Origin: an uncultured Collinsella sp.
GTDB taxonomy: Bacteria > Actinomycetota > Coriobacteriia > Coriobacteriales > Coriobacteriaceae
Direction of reading: 5' to 3'
Assembly (NCBI GenBank): GCA_900543515.1
Contig: UQRW01000002.1
Location: 29,492-93,491, forward strand
Length of the DNA: 64,000 nucleotides
The notes beneath the pieces are model-generated. The model saw nothing but the letters and a program-made list of their open reading frames with translations. It searched no databases and was not told the origin of the DNA. Positions 1 to 10,061 of this stretch are shown here, piece after piece. Within the stretch, counting starts at the first letter, position 1; each line of letters opens with the position of its first letter. The position numbers and the translations under genes were made by a program.

Positions 1-2244
1 ATCGCCGCACAGGAGACCGTGCTCAAGGAGAAGAAGGACGCCGAGGACAAGGCCAAGGCCGAGCGCGCCGCAGAGCGCGGTAACCGTCGTGGCGGCAACA
101 ACGACCGCCGCGGTGGCCGTCGTAACGATCGCAACGCTTCCGACAACAACTCCGAGCGCAACGCCTCCGAGAGCCGTCCGCACAGCCATCGCACCAACGC
201 CAGCAACAACGTCGCTGCCGGCATGGACTTCCCCAACCCCGATAAGCAGGGCAAGGGCAAGAAACGCAAGGGCGGTCACAACAACGAAGAGGACCACTAC
301 AGCCGCATGGCTCGCGAGGCCGAGGAGTACAGCCGCGAGAAGGTGCTCGAGGAGGCTCGTGCTGCCGTCGAGGAGGCCTCTCGCGAGTCCACCGGTCGCC
401 GCAAGAAGCGCAAGGAGAAGCGCGAGCGCGAGGCTGCCAAGGCTCAGGAGGAGCGCAAGATAGAGGAGGCGCTGGCCCAGGGCGTGAACCCCGAGGACCT
501 CGACGCCATCAAGGTCTCCCAGGGCGTTACCGTCCAGGAGCTTGCCGAGGCGCTCGACGTTCCGGCCAACGACATCATCAAGCGCCTGTTCCTGCTGGGT
601 ACGCCGCTCACCATGACGCAGTCCATGTCCGACGACCTCGTCGAGCTCGTTGCCGACGACCTGGGCCGTCAGATCAAGATCATCACCCCCGAGGAGGAGA
701 ACACCTTCTCGTTCTACGACGATCCCGCCGACCTTAAGCCGCGCGCCCCGGTCGTCACCGTCATGGGCCACGTCGACCACGGCAAGACGTCGCTGCTCGA
801 CGCCATCCGTCACACCGGCGTTGCTGCCGGCGAGGCGGGCGGCATTACGCAGGCCATCGGCGCTTCGCAGGTCATGATCAACGACCGCAAGATCACCTTC
901 ATCGATACCCCCGGTCACGCCACCTTTACGGCCATGCGTGCCCGTGGCGCCAAGGTGACCGACATCGTCATCCTGATCGTCGCCGCCGACGACGGCGTTA
1001 TGCCCCAGACGGTCGAGTCGATCAACCACGCCAAGGCCGCCGGCGTACCCATCGTCGTTGCCGTCAACAAGATCGATAAGCCCGGCGCCAACCCCGACCG
1101 CGTGCGTCAGGAGCTCACCGAGTACGGCGTCATCCCCGAGGAGTGGGGCGGACAGAACATGTTCGTCAACATCTCGGCCAAGCAGAAGATCGGTATCGAC
1201 GACCTTCTGGAGACCGTGCTGCTCCAGGCCGACGTGCTCGAGCTCAAGGCCAACCCGGACACCTTTGCCTCCGGCAATGTCCTCGAGGCCAAGCTCGACA
1301 AGGGCCGCGGCTCGGTCGCTACCGTGCTCGTGACCCGCGGTACCCTGCACGTGGGCGATACGCTGGTCGCCGGCCTTACCTACGGTCGCGTCCGCGCCAT
1401 GCTCGACCCCAAGGGCCGCGCCGTCACCGAGGCCGGTCCCTCCGACGCCGTCGAGATTCTTGGCCTGCAGTCCGTGCCCAACGCCGGTGACGAGTTCCGC
1501 GTGTTCGAGGACGAGCGCGAGGCTCGCGCCCTTGCCGACGAGCGTTCGCTCAAGGCCCGTATCGAGGAGCAGAGCCGCGTGAAGCACGTCACGCTCGAGA
1601 ACCTCTTCGAGACCATCGCCGACGCCGAGGTCAAGGAGCTCAACCTGATCATCAAGGCCGACGTCCAGGGTTCCATCGAGGCTCTTCAGGACTCGCTCGA
1701 CAAGATGGATCAGTCCGAGGTTCGCATCAACACGATCCACTCTGCCGTTGGCGCCATCAACGAGACCGACGTCGTCCTGGCCGACGCCTCCAACGCCATC
1801 ATCATCGGCTTTGGCGTCCGTCCCGACGGTAAGGCCCGCTCCGCTGCCGAGCGCGAGGGCGTCGAGATCCGTTGCTACGACGTCATCTATAAGTGCCTCG
1901 AGGAGCTCGACGCCGCCCGTATCGGCATGCTCAAGCCCACCGAGGTCGAGGTCGCCACGGGTACCGCGACCGTCCTGGACACCTTCAAGGTGCCCAAAGT
2001 CGGTATCGCCGCCGGTGTCCGCGTCGAAGAGGGCGAGATCGCCGCGACCGATTCCGTGCGTCTGGTGCGCGACGGTATCGTGGTCTTCAATGGCAAGATC
2101 GCCTCGATGCGTCACTACAAGGACGAGGCCAAGAGCCTCAAGAGCGGTTCCGAGGGCGGCATTGGCCTGGAGAACTTCCAGGACATCAAGCCCGGCGACC
2201 AGATCGAGGGTTACCGCATCGACCAGGTTGCCCGTACCGAGTAG
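1..2244 (+). CDS. infB: Translation initiation factor IF-2, 5' end outside the window
   Basis: IF-2 is the GTPase that brings initiator tRNA to the 30S subunit and promotes subunit joining. The frame is open from base 1, so the true start lies upstream and 747 codons are visible. The first ~150 residues are a charged, low-complexity arm with RGGNN/RRGGRR stretches, then an IF-2 N domain, then the G domain. The G1 motif GHVDHGKT sits near residue 256, followed by DTPGHATF (G3) and NKID (G4). Domains II to IV follow and end in EGYRIDQVARTE. rbfA follows after 11 bases, the usual order of the nusA-infB operon. Identification is certain. Confidence 0.97.
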   Translation: MAAQETVLKEKKDAEDKAKAERAAERGNRRGGNNDRRGGRRNDRNASDNNSERNASESRPHSHRTNASNNVAAGMDFPNPDKQGKGKKRKGGHNNEEDHYSRMAREAEEYSREKVLEEARAAVEEASRESTGRRKKRKEKREREAAKAQEERKIEEALAQGVNPEDLDAIKVSQGVTVQELAEALDVPANDIIKRLFLLGTPLTMTQSMSDDLVELVADDLGRQIKIITPEEENTFSFYDDPADLKPRAPVVTVMGHVDHGKTSLLDAIRHTGVAAGEAGGITQAIGASQVMINDRKITFIDTPGHATFTAMRARGAKVTDIVILIVAADDGVMPQTVESINHAKAAGVPIVVAVNKIDKPGANPDRVRQELTEYGVIPEEWGGQNMFVNISAKQKIGIDDLLETVLLQADVLELKANPDTFASGNVLEAKLDKGRGSVATVLVTRGTLHVGDTLVAGLTYGRVRAMLDPKGRAVTEAGPSDAVEILGLQSVPNAGDEFRVFEDEREARALADERSLKARIEEQSRVKHVTLENLFETIADAEVKELNLIIKADVQGSIEALQDSLDKMDQSEVRINTIHSAVGAINETDVVLADASNAIIIGFGVRPDGKARSAAEREGVEIRCYDVIYKCLEELDAARIGMLKPTEVEVATGTATVLDTFKVPKVGIAAGVRVEEGEIAATDSVRLVRDGIVVFNGKIASMRHYKDEAKSLKSGSEGGIGLENFQDIKPGDQIEGYRIDQVARTE

Positions 2245-2255
2245 GGGGTAGCGCT

Positions 2256-2666
2256 ATGAAGCAAACGCAGGCAACCCGCCGTCTGGGCGAGCAGCTTCGC
2301 GAGAAGCTTGGTTATATCCTGCTCTTTGAGGTTTCCGATCCGCGTCTCGACCTAGTTACTTTGACCGCGGTCGAGGTCGCGGTGGACCGTTCGTTCGCGC
2401 GTGTGTACGTGTCGTGCGATGCGAGCCGCTACGACGAGGTCATGGAGGCGCTCGCAAGCGCCAAGGGCCGTATTCGCAGCCTGTTGGCTCGTTCGCTCGA
2501 TTGGCGTGTCACGCCCGAGCTCGATTTTCGCATCGATCGCTCGACCGATGAGGCCGAACGCATCACGCGTGCGCTGGAAAACGTTCCCGCCACGCTTGCG
2601 ATCGAAAAGGACGAGGACGGCTATCCGATAGCGGACGCCGTCCAGGAGGCAGCTTTAGATGACTAA
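2256..2666 (+). CDS. rbfA: 30S ribosome-binding factor RbfA
   Basis: RbfA is a small KH-like protein needed for late 16S rRNA maturation at the 5' helix and for cold adaptation. This one has 136 residues. The N-terminus has the family pattern RLGEQLREKLGYIL, followed by VSDPRLDLVTLTAVEV and the C-terminal PELDFRIDRSTDEAERI. The ATG is preceded by AGGGGG eight bases upstream, which fixes the start 11 bases after the infB stop. Its 3' end overlaps the next gene by 8 bases, so translation is probably coupled. Confidence 0.95.
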   Translation: MKQTQATRRLGEQLREKLGYILLFEVSDPRLDLVTLTAVEVAVDRSFARVYVSCDASRYDEVMEALASAKGRIRSLLARSLDWRVTPELDFRIDRSTDEAERITRALENVPATLAIEKDEDGYPIADAVQEAALDD

Positions 2667-3702
2667 TTCCGCCGACCTCGCCTCGTGCGAGTCTGCAGAT
2701 ATTCAGCGACGCATCCTCGAGCTCATCGAGGATGCGTCCTCCATTGCGATTTCGGGACATACGTCTCCCGATGGTGATGCCCTGGGCTCCGTGCTGGGTC
2801 TGGGCCTCTCGCTTATGAAGTTTTTTCCCAACAAGGACATTGCCCTGCTGCTGGCAGACGATGACCCGGTTCCGCGCATTTACCGCTTTATGGAGGGCGC
2901 CGACCGTCTGGTGCCGGCATCTGCGTATACCGGCAATCCGGACCTGTTCATCTCGGTGGACGTGCCGGTCGTCGAGCGTCTGAACAACTCAGCCGAGGTA
3001 CTCCGCCGCTCGTCGCATGTGGTGTGCTTCGATCATCATCCGGCGCGTGAGGAATTTGCCGAGCTGAGCCTGAGGTGCGTCGGCGCCGCGGCCTGCGCCA
3101 TGATCATCGACCGCTTTTTGGACAATTGCGGCATTGTGGCTCGCAATGGTGTCGCGACCTGCCTGCTGTGCGGTCTGGTGACCGATACCGGTCGTTTTCA
3201 GTACCAAAACGCTGATGCCGCTGCGTTCCATGCCGCCTCGCGCTTGGTCGCGCACGGTGCCGATCCGGCGCGCGTTGCGCTCGAGGTCTACCAGAGCATG
3301 CGCGTAGAGTTCTTGCACCTCAAGTCCATCGTTATGGGTCGCATTAAGACGGTGGCCCACGGGCGCGTCGCGTATAGCTATGCGTACCAGAGTGACCTTG
3401 AGGCTTGCGGTGTCACCTCGGATGAGTGCGACGGCCTGGTTGACGTGGTGCGTTCGGTGATGGGCGTCGAGGTCTGCATGTTCTTAAAGGGCATTGAGGG
3501 CGATACCAAGGTGCGTGGCAACCTGCGCTCCAAGGGCGACCTCGATGTGTCCGAGATTGCTGCCAACTTTGGCGGTGGCGGGCATCATGCCGCCGCCGGC
3601 TTTTCCAACAACGGAACAATTCGCGAGACGCTCGCCGTGGCACTTCCCATGCTGGCCGAGCTGGTGGGGGAGGATCCCGCTTCGGTGACCGTCGAGCTCT
3701 AA
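2659..3702 (+). CDS. nrnA: DHH-family oligoribonuclease / pAp phosphatase, NrnA type
   Basis: This is a DHH/DHHA1 phosphoesterase of 347 residues, the NrnA type that degrades short RNA oligomers and dephosphorylates pAp. Visible motifs are SPDGDALGS (motif I), FDHHPAREE (the DHH motif), DTGRF, and the C-terminal substrate-binding GGGGHHAAAG of the DHHA1 domain. It lies between rbfA and truB, its common place in Firmicutes and Actinobacteria, and overlaps the end of rbfA by 8 bases. Which substrate dominates in the cell cannot be read from the sequence. Confidence 0.9.
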   Translation: MTNSADLASCESADIQRRILELIEDASSIAISGHTSPDGDALGSVLGLGLSLMKFFPNKDIALLLADDDPVPRIYRFMEGADRLVPASAYTGNPDLFISVDVPVVERLNNSAEVLRRSSHVVCFDHHPAREEFAELSLRCVGAAACAMIIDRFLDNCGIVARNGVATCLLCGLVTDTGRFQYQNADAAAFHAASRLVAHGADPARVALEVYQSMRVEFLHLKSIVMGRIKTVAHGRVAYSYAYQSDLEACGVTSDECDGLVDVVRSVMGVEVCMFLKGIEGDTKVRGNLRSKGDLDVSEIAANFGGGGHHAAAGFSNNGTIRETLAVALPMLAELVGEDPASVTVEL

Positions 3703-3717
3703 CTAATTGGATGGTAC

Positions 3718-4650
3718 ATGGCTCGTCGAACGCCTTCTCAATTGAATATGCTGCTCGCCGTCGATAAGCCGGTGGGCTGCACGTCCCACGATGTGGTCTC
3801 GCAATGCCGACGCGCCCTCCATGAGCGGCGCGTCGGCCATGCCGGTACGCTCGACCCCATGGCATCCGGCGTCATGGTGGTGGGCGTGGGCCAGGCCACC
3901 CGTCTGCTGGGCATGCTAACCCTCGATACCAAAAGCTACGTCGCCGACATCTCGTTTGGCGCCGAGACTAATACCGATGATGCGGAGGGCGAGGCGGTCC
4001 GCACGGTAGCTGTTGCCAACGAGCTCCGCGATTCTGCCTATGCCCGTGAGCGCTTGGCTGCCATGCTTGGTCCGCAGATGCAGGTGCCGCCGGCGTTTTC
4101 GGCTATCTCGGTCAATGGCGTTCGCGCCTACAAGTCTGCTCGCGCGGGTAATGCGGTGGACCTACCTCCGCGCCCCGTCGAGGTCTATGCCGCTGACCTG
4201 ATCGCCGTGGGTGGCGAAGGTGATACATGTGTGTGGACGGTGGCGTTCTCGGTGAGCAAGGGCACCTATATCCGTGCGCTCGCTCACGACCTGGGCCGTG
4301 CTTGTGATAGCGCCGCGCATATTTCCGCGCTTCGTCGCACCGCATCCGGTGTTGTTTCCATTGGTGCCTGTCATGCGGTGGAGGAGCTTTCTCCCGAGTC
4401 CGCCGCTGGCTTTGCCCTGGATCCCATTGCAGCCCTGGGCGCCACGCGTGTTGACTTGCCGGGCAATCTTGCCGACGACCTGCTCTGCGGCCGATGCATT
4501 CCCGTTGAGCGCGCGCTTGCCGATTTCGATGCCTCGAAGGCGCCGTTTGCGTTGGTGCTCGATGGGGGGCTCAAGGCGCTCGCCCGCATTGAGGGTGGCC
4601 GCTTTGTCATGGAGCACGTGTTTCCGCAGGCCATCGGCGGTGTTCGATGA
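3718..4650 (+). CDS. truB: tRNA pseudouridine(55) synthase TruB
   Basis: TruB makes pseudouridine at position 55 in the T-loop of tRNAs. The protein has 310 residues. The catalytic region GHAGTLDPMASGVMVVGVG is intact, with the nucleophilic Asp in the GTLDP motif, and the KGTYIRALAHDLG segment of the family is present. A C-terminal PUA-like part follows. It starts with ATG 15 bases after nrnA. Its stop overlaps the ribF start in an ATGA arrangement, which indicates one operon. Confidence 0.95.
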   Translation: MARRTPSQLNMLLAVDKPVGCTSHDVVSQCRRALHERRVGHAGTLDPMASGVMVVGVGQATRLLGMLTLDTKSYVADISFGAETNTDDAEGEAVRTVAVANELRDSAYARERLAAMLGPQMQVPPAFSAISVNGVRAYKSARAGNAVDLPPRPVEVYAADLIAVGGEGDTCVWTVAFSVSKGTYIRALAHDLGRACDSAAHISALRRTASGVVSIGACHAVEELSPESAAGFALDPIAALGATRVDLPGNLADDLLCGRCIPVERALADFDASKAPFALVLDGGLKALARIEGGRFVMEHVFPQAIGGVR

Positions 4651-5654
4651 TGTTGTCCGCTCGCGAGCTCGCGCGTGTCTTTTTCGCGGGCGAGTCGGAC
4701 GAGGCTCGCATCGTTGCTGCCGATACGTTTGATGAGTGTGAGCACTTGGGTGCCGCATCGATTGCCATTGGCGTGTTCGACGGCGTTCACCGTGGACACC
4801 AGGAACTCATCGAAGCGCTTGTCCGTGATGCCCGTGCCCATGGCTGTAAGGCGGTCGTGGTTACCTTCGATCCCGACCCGGACGTTGTGGTGAGCCCTTC
4901 GCCCGCTCAAAAATTGATGACGACGGCCGACCGTCTGCATGCCTTGGCTCAGACTGGGGTCGATACAGTGGTGGCCGTTCCCTTTACGCCTGAGGTTGCG
5001 GCACTCGACCATGTCGGTTTTCTCGCACTGCTGTCACGCGTAGTCGACATTCGCTCGATTCGCGTTGGCAGTGACTTTAGGCTGGGTCGTGGCGGTGCTT
5101 CTGGTGTTGCCGAGATGCGCTCCTGGGGTTCCGAGCACGGCGTTGACGTGTATGGTCACGACCTGCTTTGCGAGGGCGGTGAGGCCATTTGCGCCACCCG
5201 CATTCGTCATGAGCTGGGACAGGGCCATGTGGAGCTTGCTGCTGAGTTACTCGGCCGTCCGTATATGGTGCGCGGCGGTGTTATTCGCGGCCGTCACGAG
5301 GGTTCTGGCATGGGCTTTCCCACGGCAAACTTGCAGGTTCCCGACGGCATTCAGGTGCCAGCCGATGGCGTGTATGAGGGTCTGGTGCTGGTCAATGACA
5401 TCGTGTGGCCCGCTGCCGTTAACGTCGGACTGCCGCCGACGTATGCCGACGATGCCGCTTCGGCGCATCTCGAGGCCAACTTAATTGGTTATACGGGCGA
5501 CCTGTACGGCGCTTTCGTTTCGCTGGCGTTTACGCGCTGGCTGCGTCCCTCGCGTGTGTTCGATTCGCTGGATGAGTTGATCGCGACCGTCGAGGGTAAT
5601 ATCGAAGATATTCGTCACAACTTGGGCGATCAGGGGGTGAGCATCCGTGATTAG
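4647..5654 (+). CDS. ribF: Bifunctional riboflavin kinase / FAD synthetase
   Basis: RibF converts riboflavin to FMN and FMN to FAD. The 335-residue protein has an N-terminal nucleotidyltransferase domain with GVFDGVHRGHQELI (the HxGH-type motif). The C-terminal riboflavin kinase domain carries GMGFPTANL and a conserved Asn-Val-Gly segment. The start overlaps the truB stop by four bases and the end overlaps dnaG by eight. The first ~30 residues before the FAD synthetase motif are somewhat longer than in many homologues. No FMN riboswitch precedes it. Confidence 0.94.
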   Translation: MMLSARELARVFFAGESDEARIVAADTFDECEHLGAASIAIGVFDGVHRGHQELIEALVRDARAHGCKAVVVTFDPDPDVVVSPSPAQKLMTTADRLHALAQTGVDTVVAVPFTPEVAALDHVGFLALLSRVVDIRSIRVGSDFRLGRGGASGVAEMRSWGSEHGVDVYGHDLLCEGGEAICATRIRHELGQGHVELAAELLGRPYMVRGGVIRGRHEGSGMGFPTANLQVPDGIQVPADGVYEGLVLVNDIVWPAAVNVGLPPTYADDAASAHLEANLIGYTGDLYGAFVSLAFTRWLRPSRVFDSLDELIATVEGNIEDIRHNLGDQGVSIRD

Positions 5655-7755
5655 CGATGAGGAAAAAGACCAGGTACGCGCTGCGTCTGACTTGGTTGCC
5701 ATCGTGCAGGAAACGGTTGAGCTCAAGCCCCGCGGCCATGAGTTTTGGGGCTGCTGCCCCTTCCATGGCGAAAAGACGCCGTCCTTCCACATTATTCCCG
5801 CCACGCAGGTGTGGCATTGCTTTGGCTGCGGCGAGGGTGGCGACGTCTTCACCTATATCATGAAGCGCGAGAACCTGAGCTTTCCCGAGTCAATCCGTTA
5901 TTTGGCCGATCGCGCAGGTATTGAGCTGCACGACACCGGAGATCGCCGCGAGCGCGGTACTAAGCGTGCCCGCATCTACGATCTGTGCGCCGAGACCGCC
6001 CAGTTCTACCACACCATGCTTATGCGCGGTAAGGACGGTCGTCCGCGCGAGTACTTTGCCAGCCGCGGCATGGGTGGCGACGTCTGCCGCCGCTACTGCC
6101 TGGGCTTTGCACCAGGCCGTAACGCGCTGGTGTCGCACCTGTCCCAGGCGGGTTTTACCCCGCAGGAGATGATCGACGCCAATGTTGCCGTGAGCCACGG
6201 GCGCGGGCAGCTTGCTGACCGCTTCTACGACCGTGTGATGTTCCCCATCTTTGACGAGCAGGGTCACAACATTGCCTTTGGCGGTCGCATTATGGGCGAC
6301 GGCCAGCCTAAGTACCTCAACACCGCCGAGACGAGCGTGTTTCATAAAAAGCGAAACCTCTACGGTTTTAATTGGGCCAAGGAGTTTATCGTCGCGCAGG
6401 ATACCGCCATCGTGGTGGAGGGCTATACCGATTGCATCGCCTGCTGGGAGGCGGGGATTAAAAACGTTGTCGCCACGCTGGGCACCGCGCTCACGGAGCA
6501 TCATGTAAAGACGCTCACCCGCTTTGCCAAGCGCATCGTGTATATGTTCGATGGCGATGCCGCGGGCCAGAAGGCCGCCCGCCGCGCGATTCAGTTTATC
6601 GAGCAGGATTCGATGGACCTGCGCTGCGTGGTACTGCCCGACGGCAACGACCCTATGGAGTTTATTACGGCGCACGGCGGCCAGGAGCTGCAGGCGCGCA
6701 TCGACGCGGCCGAGCCGCTCATGGACTTTGTCTACCGTTCGCTGCAGGAGTCGAGCGACATCACCACGCCGGGCGGTCGCGCCAAGGCGCTCGAGGATGC
6801 GCTGACGCTCATCTATCCGCTGCGCGATAGCTATATGATCGACACGTACTTTATCCAGATTGCCGACCTGCTGGGTTTGGATCTGGAGACCGTGCGCGCG
6901 AGCTCGGGCCGTGTGTTTCGCGATGTCGCCAAGCGCGAGGATGCGGAACGACGTCGTGAGCAGAACTATGAGCGCCAGAGGGCGCAGGCCGAACGCTTTG
7001 GAAATGCGGGCGGTCGGGCATCGGGTTCTCGTGATGCCGGTCGCGGTGCTTGGGCATCGGGCGCGACGCCGCCGGTGTCCGCGCCGGTCGAGGAAGAGCC
7101 GTACGACTATGTCCCGCTCGATGCCTACGGTGCCGCGCCCGTGGAGGTCGTCGACGATCTTCCGCCGATCGATGTGCCTGATGGTATGGGCGCTGTGCCT
7201 GTGCCTGATGGTTCGAACGCACCGGCTGCGGCGGCGCCGATGGTTCTTACCGATCTTGAGCGCAAGTCCTTGGCAGGGGAGCGCGAGCTGCTGACCATGC
7301 TCACGAGCTACCCCGACCTGTTCCGCACGTATGCCGACCGCATCTGCTCCATCGAGTGGGTTGACCCACGTCACGAGTCCATCGCATGGGCCGTTCTGGC
7401 AACGCCGCCGGGAACCGATCCTGCAGCCTGCATGGATGCGGCGCGCTCAGTGTGTCCCGATGCGGCAACGCTTGTGAGTGCCGGGCGCATCTCGGCGACG
7501 AGCAAGCACCCCACCGAGACGAACATCGTGTTTATGCTCGATACGCTCGAGCTCTACACCATCAAGCGTCGCATGCGTGCCGCACAGGCCAAGCTGCGCC
7601 AGGACCGTTCGCTCGATGATGAGGCCCGTCGTGCGCTGACCGTGCAGGCCGCGCAGGACTCGCAGCGTCAGCGCGAACTGCAAAAGTCGATCGGCGGCGT
7701 GGCGGACCCGTTCCGTTTGATCGGCCTGGAGGCCGCAGGCACCGATCAAGCCTAG
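5647..7755 (+). CDS. dnaG: DNA primase DnaG
   Basis: DnaG makes the RNA primers for replication. The protein has 702 residues and begins with GTG overlapping ribF. The N-terminal zinc-ribbon ligands are seen in CCPFHGEKTPSF and HCFGCGEGG. The TOPRIM catalytic core has VVEGYTD and MFDGDAAG, holding the metal-binding acidic residues. Residues ~430-530 form a charged then Pro/Ala/Asp-rich linker before the C-terminal helicase-binding domain. It is followed by the primary sigma factor gene, echoing the classic rpsU-dnaG-rpoD macromolecular synthesis operon, here without rpsU. Confidence 0.97.
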   Translation: MISDEEKDQVRAASDLVAIVQETVELKPRGHEFWGCCPFHGEKTPSFHIIPATQVWHCFGCGEGGDVFTYIMKRENLSFPESIRYLADRAGIELHDTGDRRERGTKRARIYDLCAETAQFYHTMLMRGKDGRPREYFASRGMGGDVCRRYCLGFAPGRNALVSHLSQAGFTPQEMIDANVAVSHGRGQLADRFYDRVMFPIFDEQGHNIAFGGRIMGDGQPKYLNTAETSVFHKKRNLYGFNWAKEFIVAQDTAIVVEGYTDCIACWEAGIKNVVATLGTALTEHHVKTLTRFAKRIVYMFDGDAAGQKAARRAIQFIEQDSMDLRCVVLPDGNDPMEFITAHGGQELQARIDAAEPLMDFVYRSLQESSDITTPGGRAKALEDALTLIYPLRDSYMIDTYFIQIADLLGLDLETVRASSGRVFRDVAKREDAERRREQNYERQRAQAERFGNAGGRASGSRDAGRGAWASGATPPVSAPVEEEPYDYVPLDAYGAAPVEVVDDLPPIDVPDGMGAVPVPDGSNAPAAAAPMVLTDLERKSLAGERELLTMLTSYPDLFRTYADRICSIEWVDPRHESIAWAVLATPPGTDPAACMDAARSVCPDAATLVSAGRISATSKHPTETNIVFMLDTLELYTIKRRMRAAQAKLRQDRSLDDEARRALTVQAAQDSQRQRELQKSIGGVADPFRLIGLEAAGTDQA

Positions 7756-7824
7756 ATGTTGTGGTCAACCAGCGTATTCTCGCCTATATCCAGCCCTCTT
7801 TTTGGGTATAGACGTCAATGTGTG

Positions 7825-7833
7825 TGCTAAAGT
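7825..7833 (+). promoter_or_regulatory. Extended -10 promoter before rpoD
   Basis: TGCTAAAGT fits an extended -10 (TGn then TAAAGT). It lies 33 bases upstream of the GTG start of the sigma factor gene, in the 110-base gap after dnaG. No good -35 hexamer is visible. It shares the GCTAnnnT form with several other gene-proximal sites in this window. Confidence 0.45.
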
Positions 7834-7865
7834 ATTGAGTCCTGTGGACTATGAAGGGAGAATCT

Positions 7866-9215
<1,350 letters not shown>

Positions 9216-9229
9216 CCTCGCAAGCAAGA

Positions 9230-9264
9230 AGCGCCCTCAAGCACATCCGCTTGGGGGCGCTTTC
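9230..9264 (+). terminator. Rho-independent terminator of rpoD
   Basis: Arms GCGCCCTCAAGC and GCTTGGGGGCGC (one G-T pair) enclose six bases and are followed by TTT. It begins 15 bases after the rpoD stop. Confidence 0.85.
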
Positions 9265-9273
9265 ATGTAGTCG

Positions 9274-9317
9274 TTGGGGACGTTCTTGAATGACTGGTCG
9301 TTTAAGAACGTCCCCAA
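9274..9317. repeat. GGGAC-core palindrome A
   Basis: A perfect 14-bp inverted repeat, TTGGGGACGTTCTT and AAGAACGTCCCCAA, encloses 16 bases. It sits between the rpoD terminator and the tRNA-Asn promoter and has no T-tract. It resembles other GGGAC-core hairpins at 29544, 37036, 40369, 60465 and 63724. Confidence 0.75.
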
Positions 9318-9349
9318 TGACTAGGTCGGAAAATTTCTTAAAAAAGTTC

Positions 9350-9377
9350 TTGCCCTGAGCTGATTCGTCCGTATAAT
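9350..9377 (+). promoter_or_regulatory. Promoter of tRNA-Asn
   Basis: TTGCCC (9350-9355) and a consensus TATAAT (9372-9377) are separated by 16 bases. The predicted transcription start is about 25 bases before the tRNA. Confidence 0.65.
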
Positions 9378-9407
9378 AAATTTCGTTGCTTGAGAGCACG
9401 CACCTAT

Positions 9408-9482
9408 TCCTCGGTAGCTCAATGGTAGAGCACGCGGCTGTTAACCGCGCTGTTGTAGGTTCGAGTCCTACCCGGGGAGCCA
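9408..9482 (+). tRNA. tRNA-Asn (anticodon GTT)
   Basis: The cloverleaf can be drawn by eye. The acceptor is TCCTCGG with CCGGGGA (one T-G pair). The D arm contains AGCTCAATGGTAGAGC. The anticodon stem is CGCGG/CCGCG around the loop CTGTTAA, giving anticodon GTT. The T arm is GTAGG-TTCGAGT-CCTAC. The discriminator is G and the CCA end is encoded. The gene is monocistronic, with its own promoter and terminator. Confidence 0.95.
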
Positions 9483-9488
9483 GGTTGT

Positions 9489-9518
9489 AAAACCCGTCGC
9501 TTATGCGGCGGGTTTTTT
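9489..9518 (+). terminator. Terminator of tRNA-Asn
   Basis: AAAACCCGTCGC and GCGGCGGGTTTTTT form a hairpin with a TTAT loop and a strong T-tract, seven bases past the tRNA CCA end. Confidence 0.9.
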
Positions 9519-9677
9519 CATGTCGCGATCGCTTGGCGCGAACGTTACCGTATCAACATTTCGTGTCGAGGATGTAATCCCGAGGCCCGCCACCTCAACA
9601 TGGCGCGGTCGTTGTAGAATATTGCAATGATTGCTCCCACGACATGGTGCCGCGAGCACCAAGAAAAGGAGATTCTT

Positions 9678-10034
9678 GTGTCTGAGACCATTAACGGCAG
9701 CCTGAGCGTCTCGAACGACGTTATTGCCGATATTGCCGGTTATGCCGCGATGACGTGCTATGGCGTTGTCGGTATGGCCGAGCAGCTCCAGGGCGCCGAG
9801 AGCGTGCGCCTGCTTGCCGGTCAGCGCCTCCGCAAGGGCGTGCTTGTCTCCGCCGACGAGGACGGCCTTACGGTCGATCTTCACGTCGTGCTCGAGAACG
9901 GCGTCAACATGAAGTCCGTCTGCCACAATCTTTCGAGCTCCGTTGCCTTCACTTTGCAGGAGATCGCCCAGATCGATCCCGCCAGCCTTAAGATCGGCAT
10001 CCATATCGACGCGCTCAAGAGCCGTCTGAACTAG
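9678..10034 (+). CDS. Asp23/Gls24 family envelope stress protein (YloU-like)
   Basis: This is a small Asp23/Gls24-family protein of 118 residues, the family of YloU encoded next to YloV in Bacillus. GTG 9678 is preferred because AAGGAG lies six bases upstream; an ATG at 9627 has no such site. The family pattern is seen in SNDVIADIAGYAAMTCYGVVGMA and LTVDLHVVLENGVNM. The DAK2-domain gene follows after 27 bases, the conserved pairing. A second family member lies at 55940. The biochemical role is not established; family members are linked to cell envelope homeostasis. Confidence 0.88.
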   Translation: MSETINGSLSVSNDVIADIAGYAAMTCYGVVGMAEQLQGAESVRLLAGQRLRKGVLVSADEDGLTVDLHVVLENGVNMKSVCHNLSSSVAFTLQEIAQIDPASLKIGIHIDALKSRLN

Positions 10035-10061
10035 CATCCGAAAACGGAGATTCAAATACCC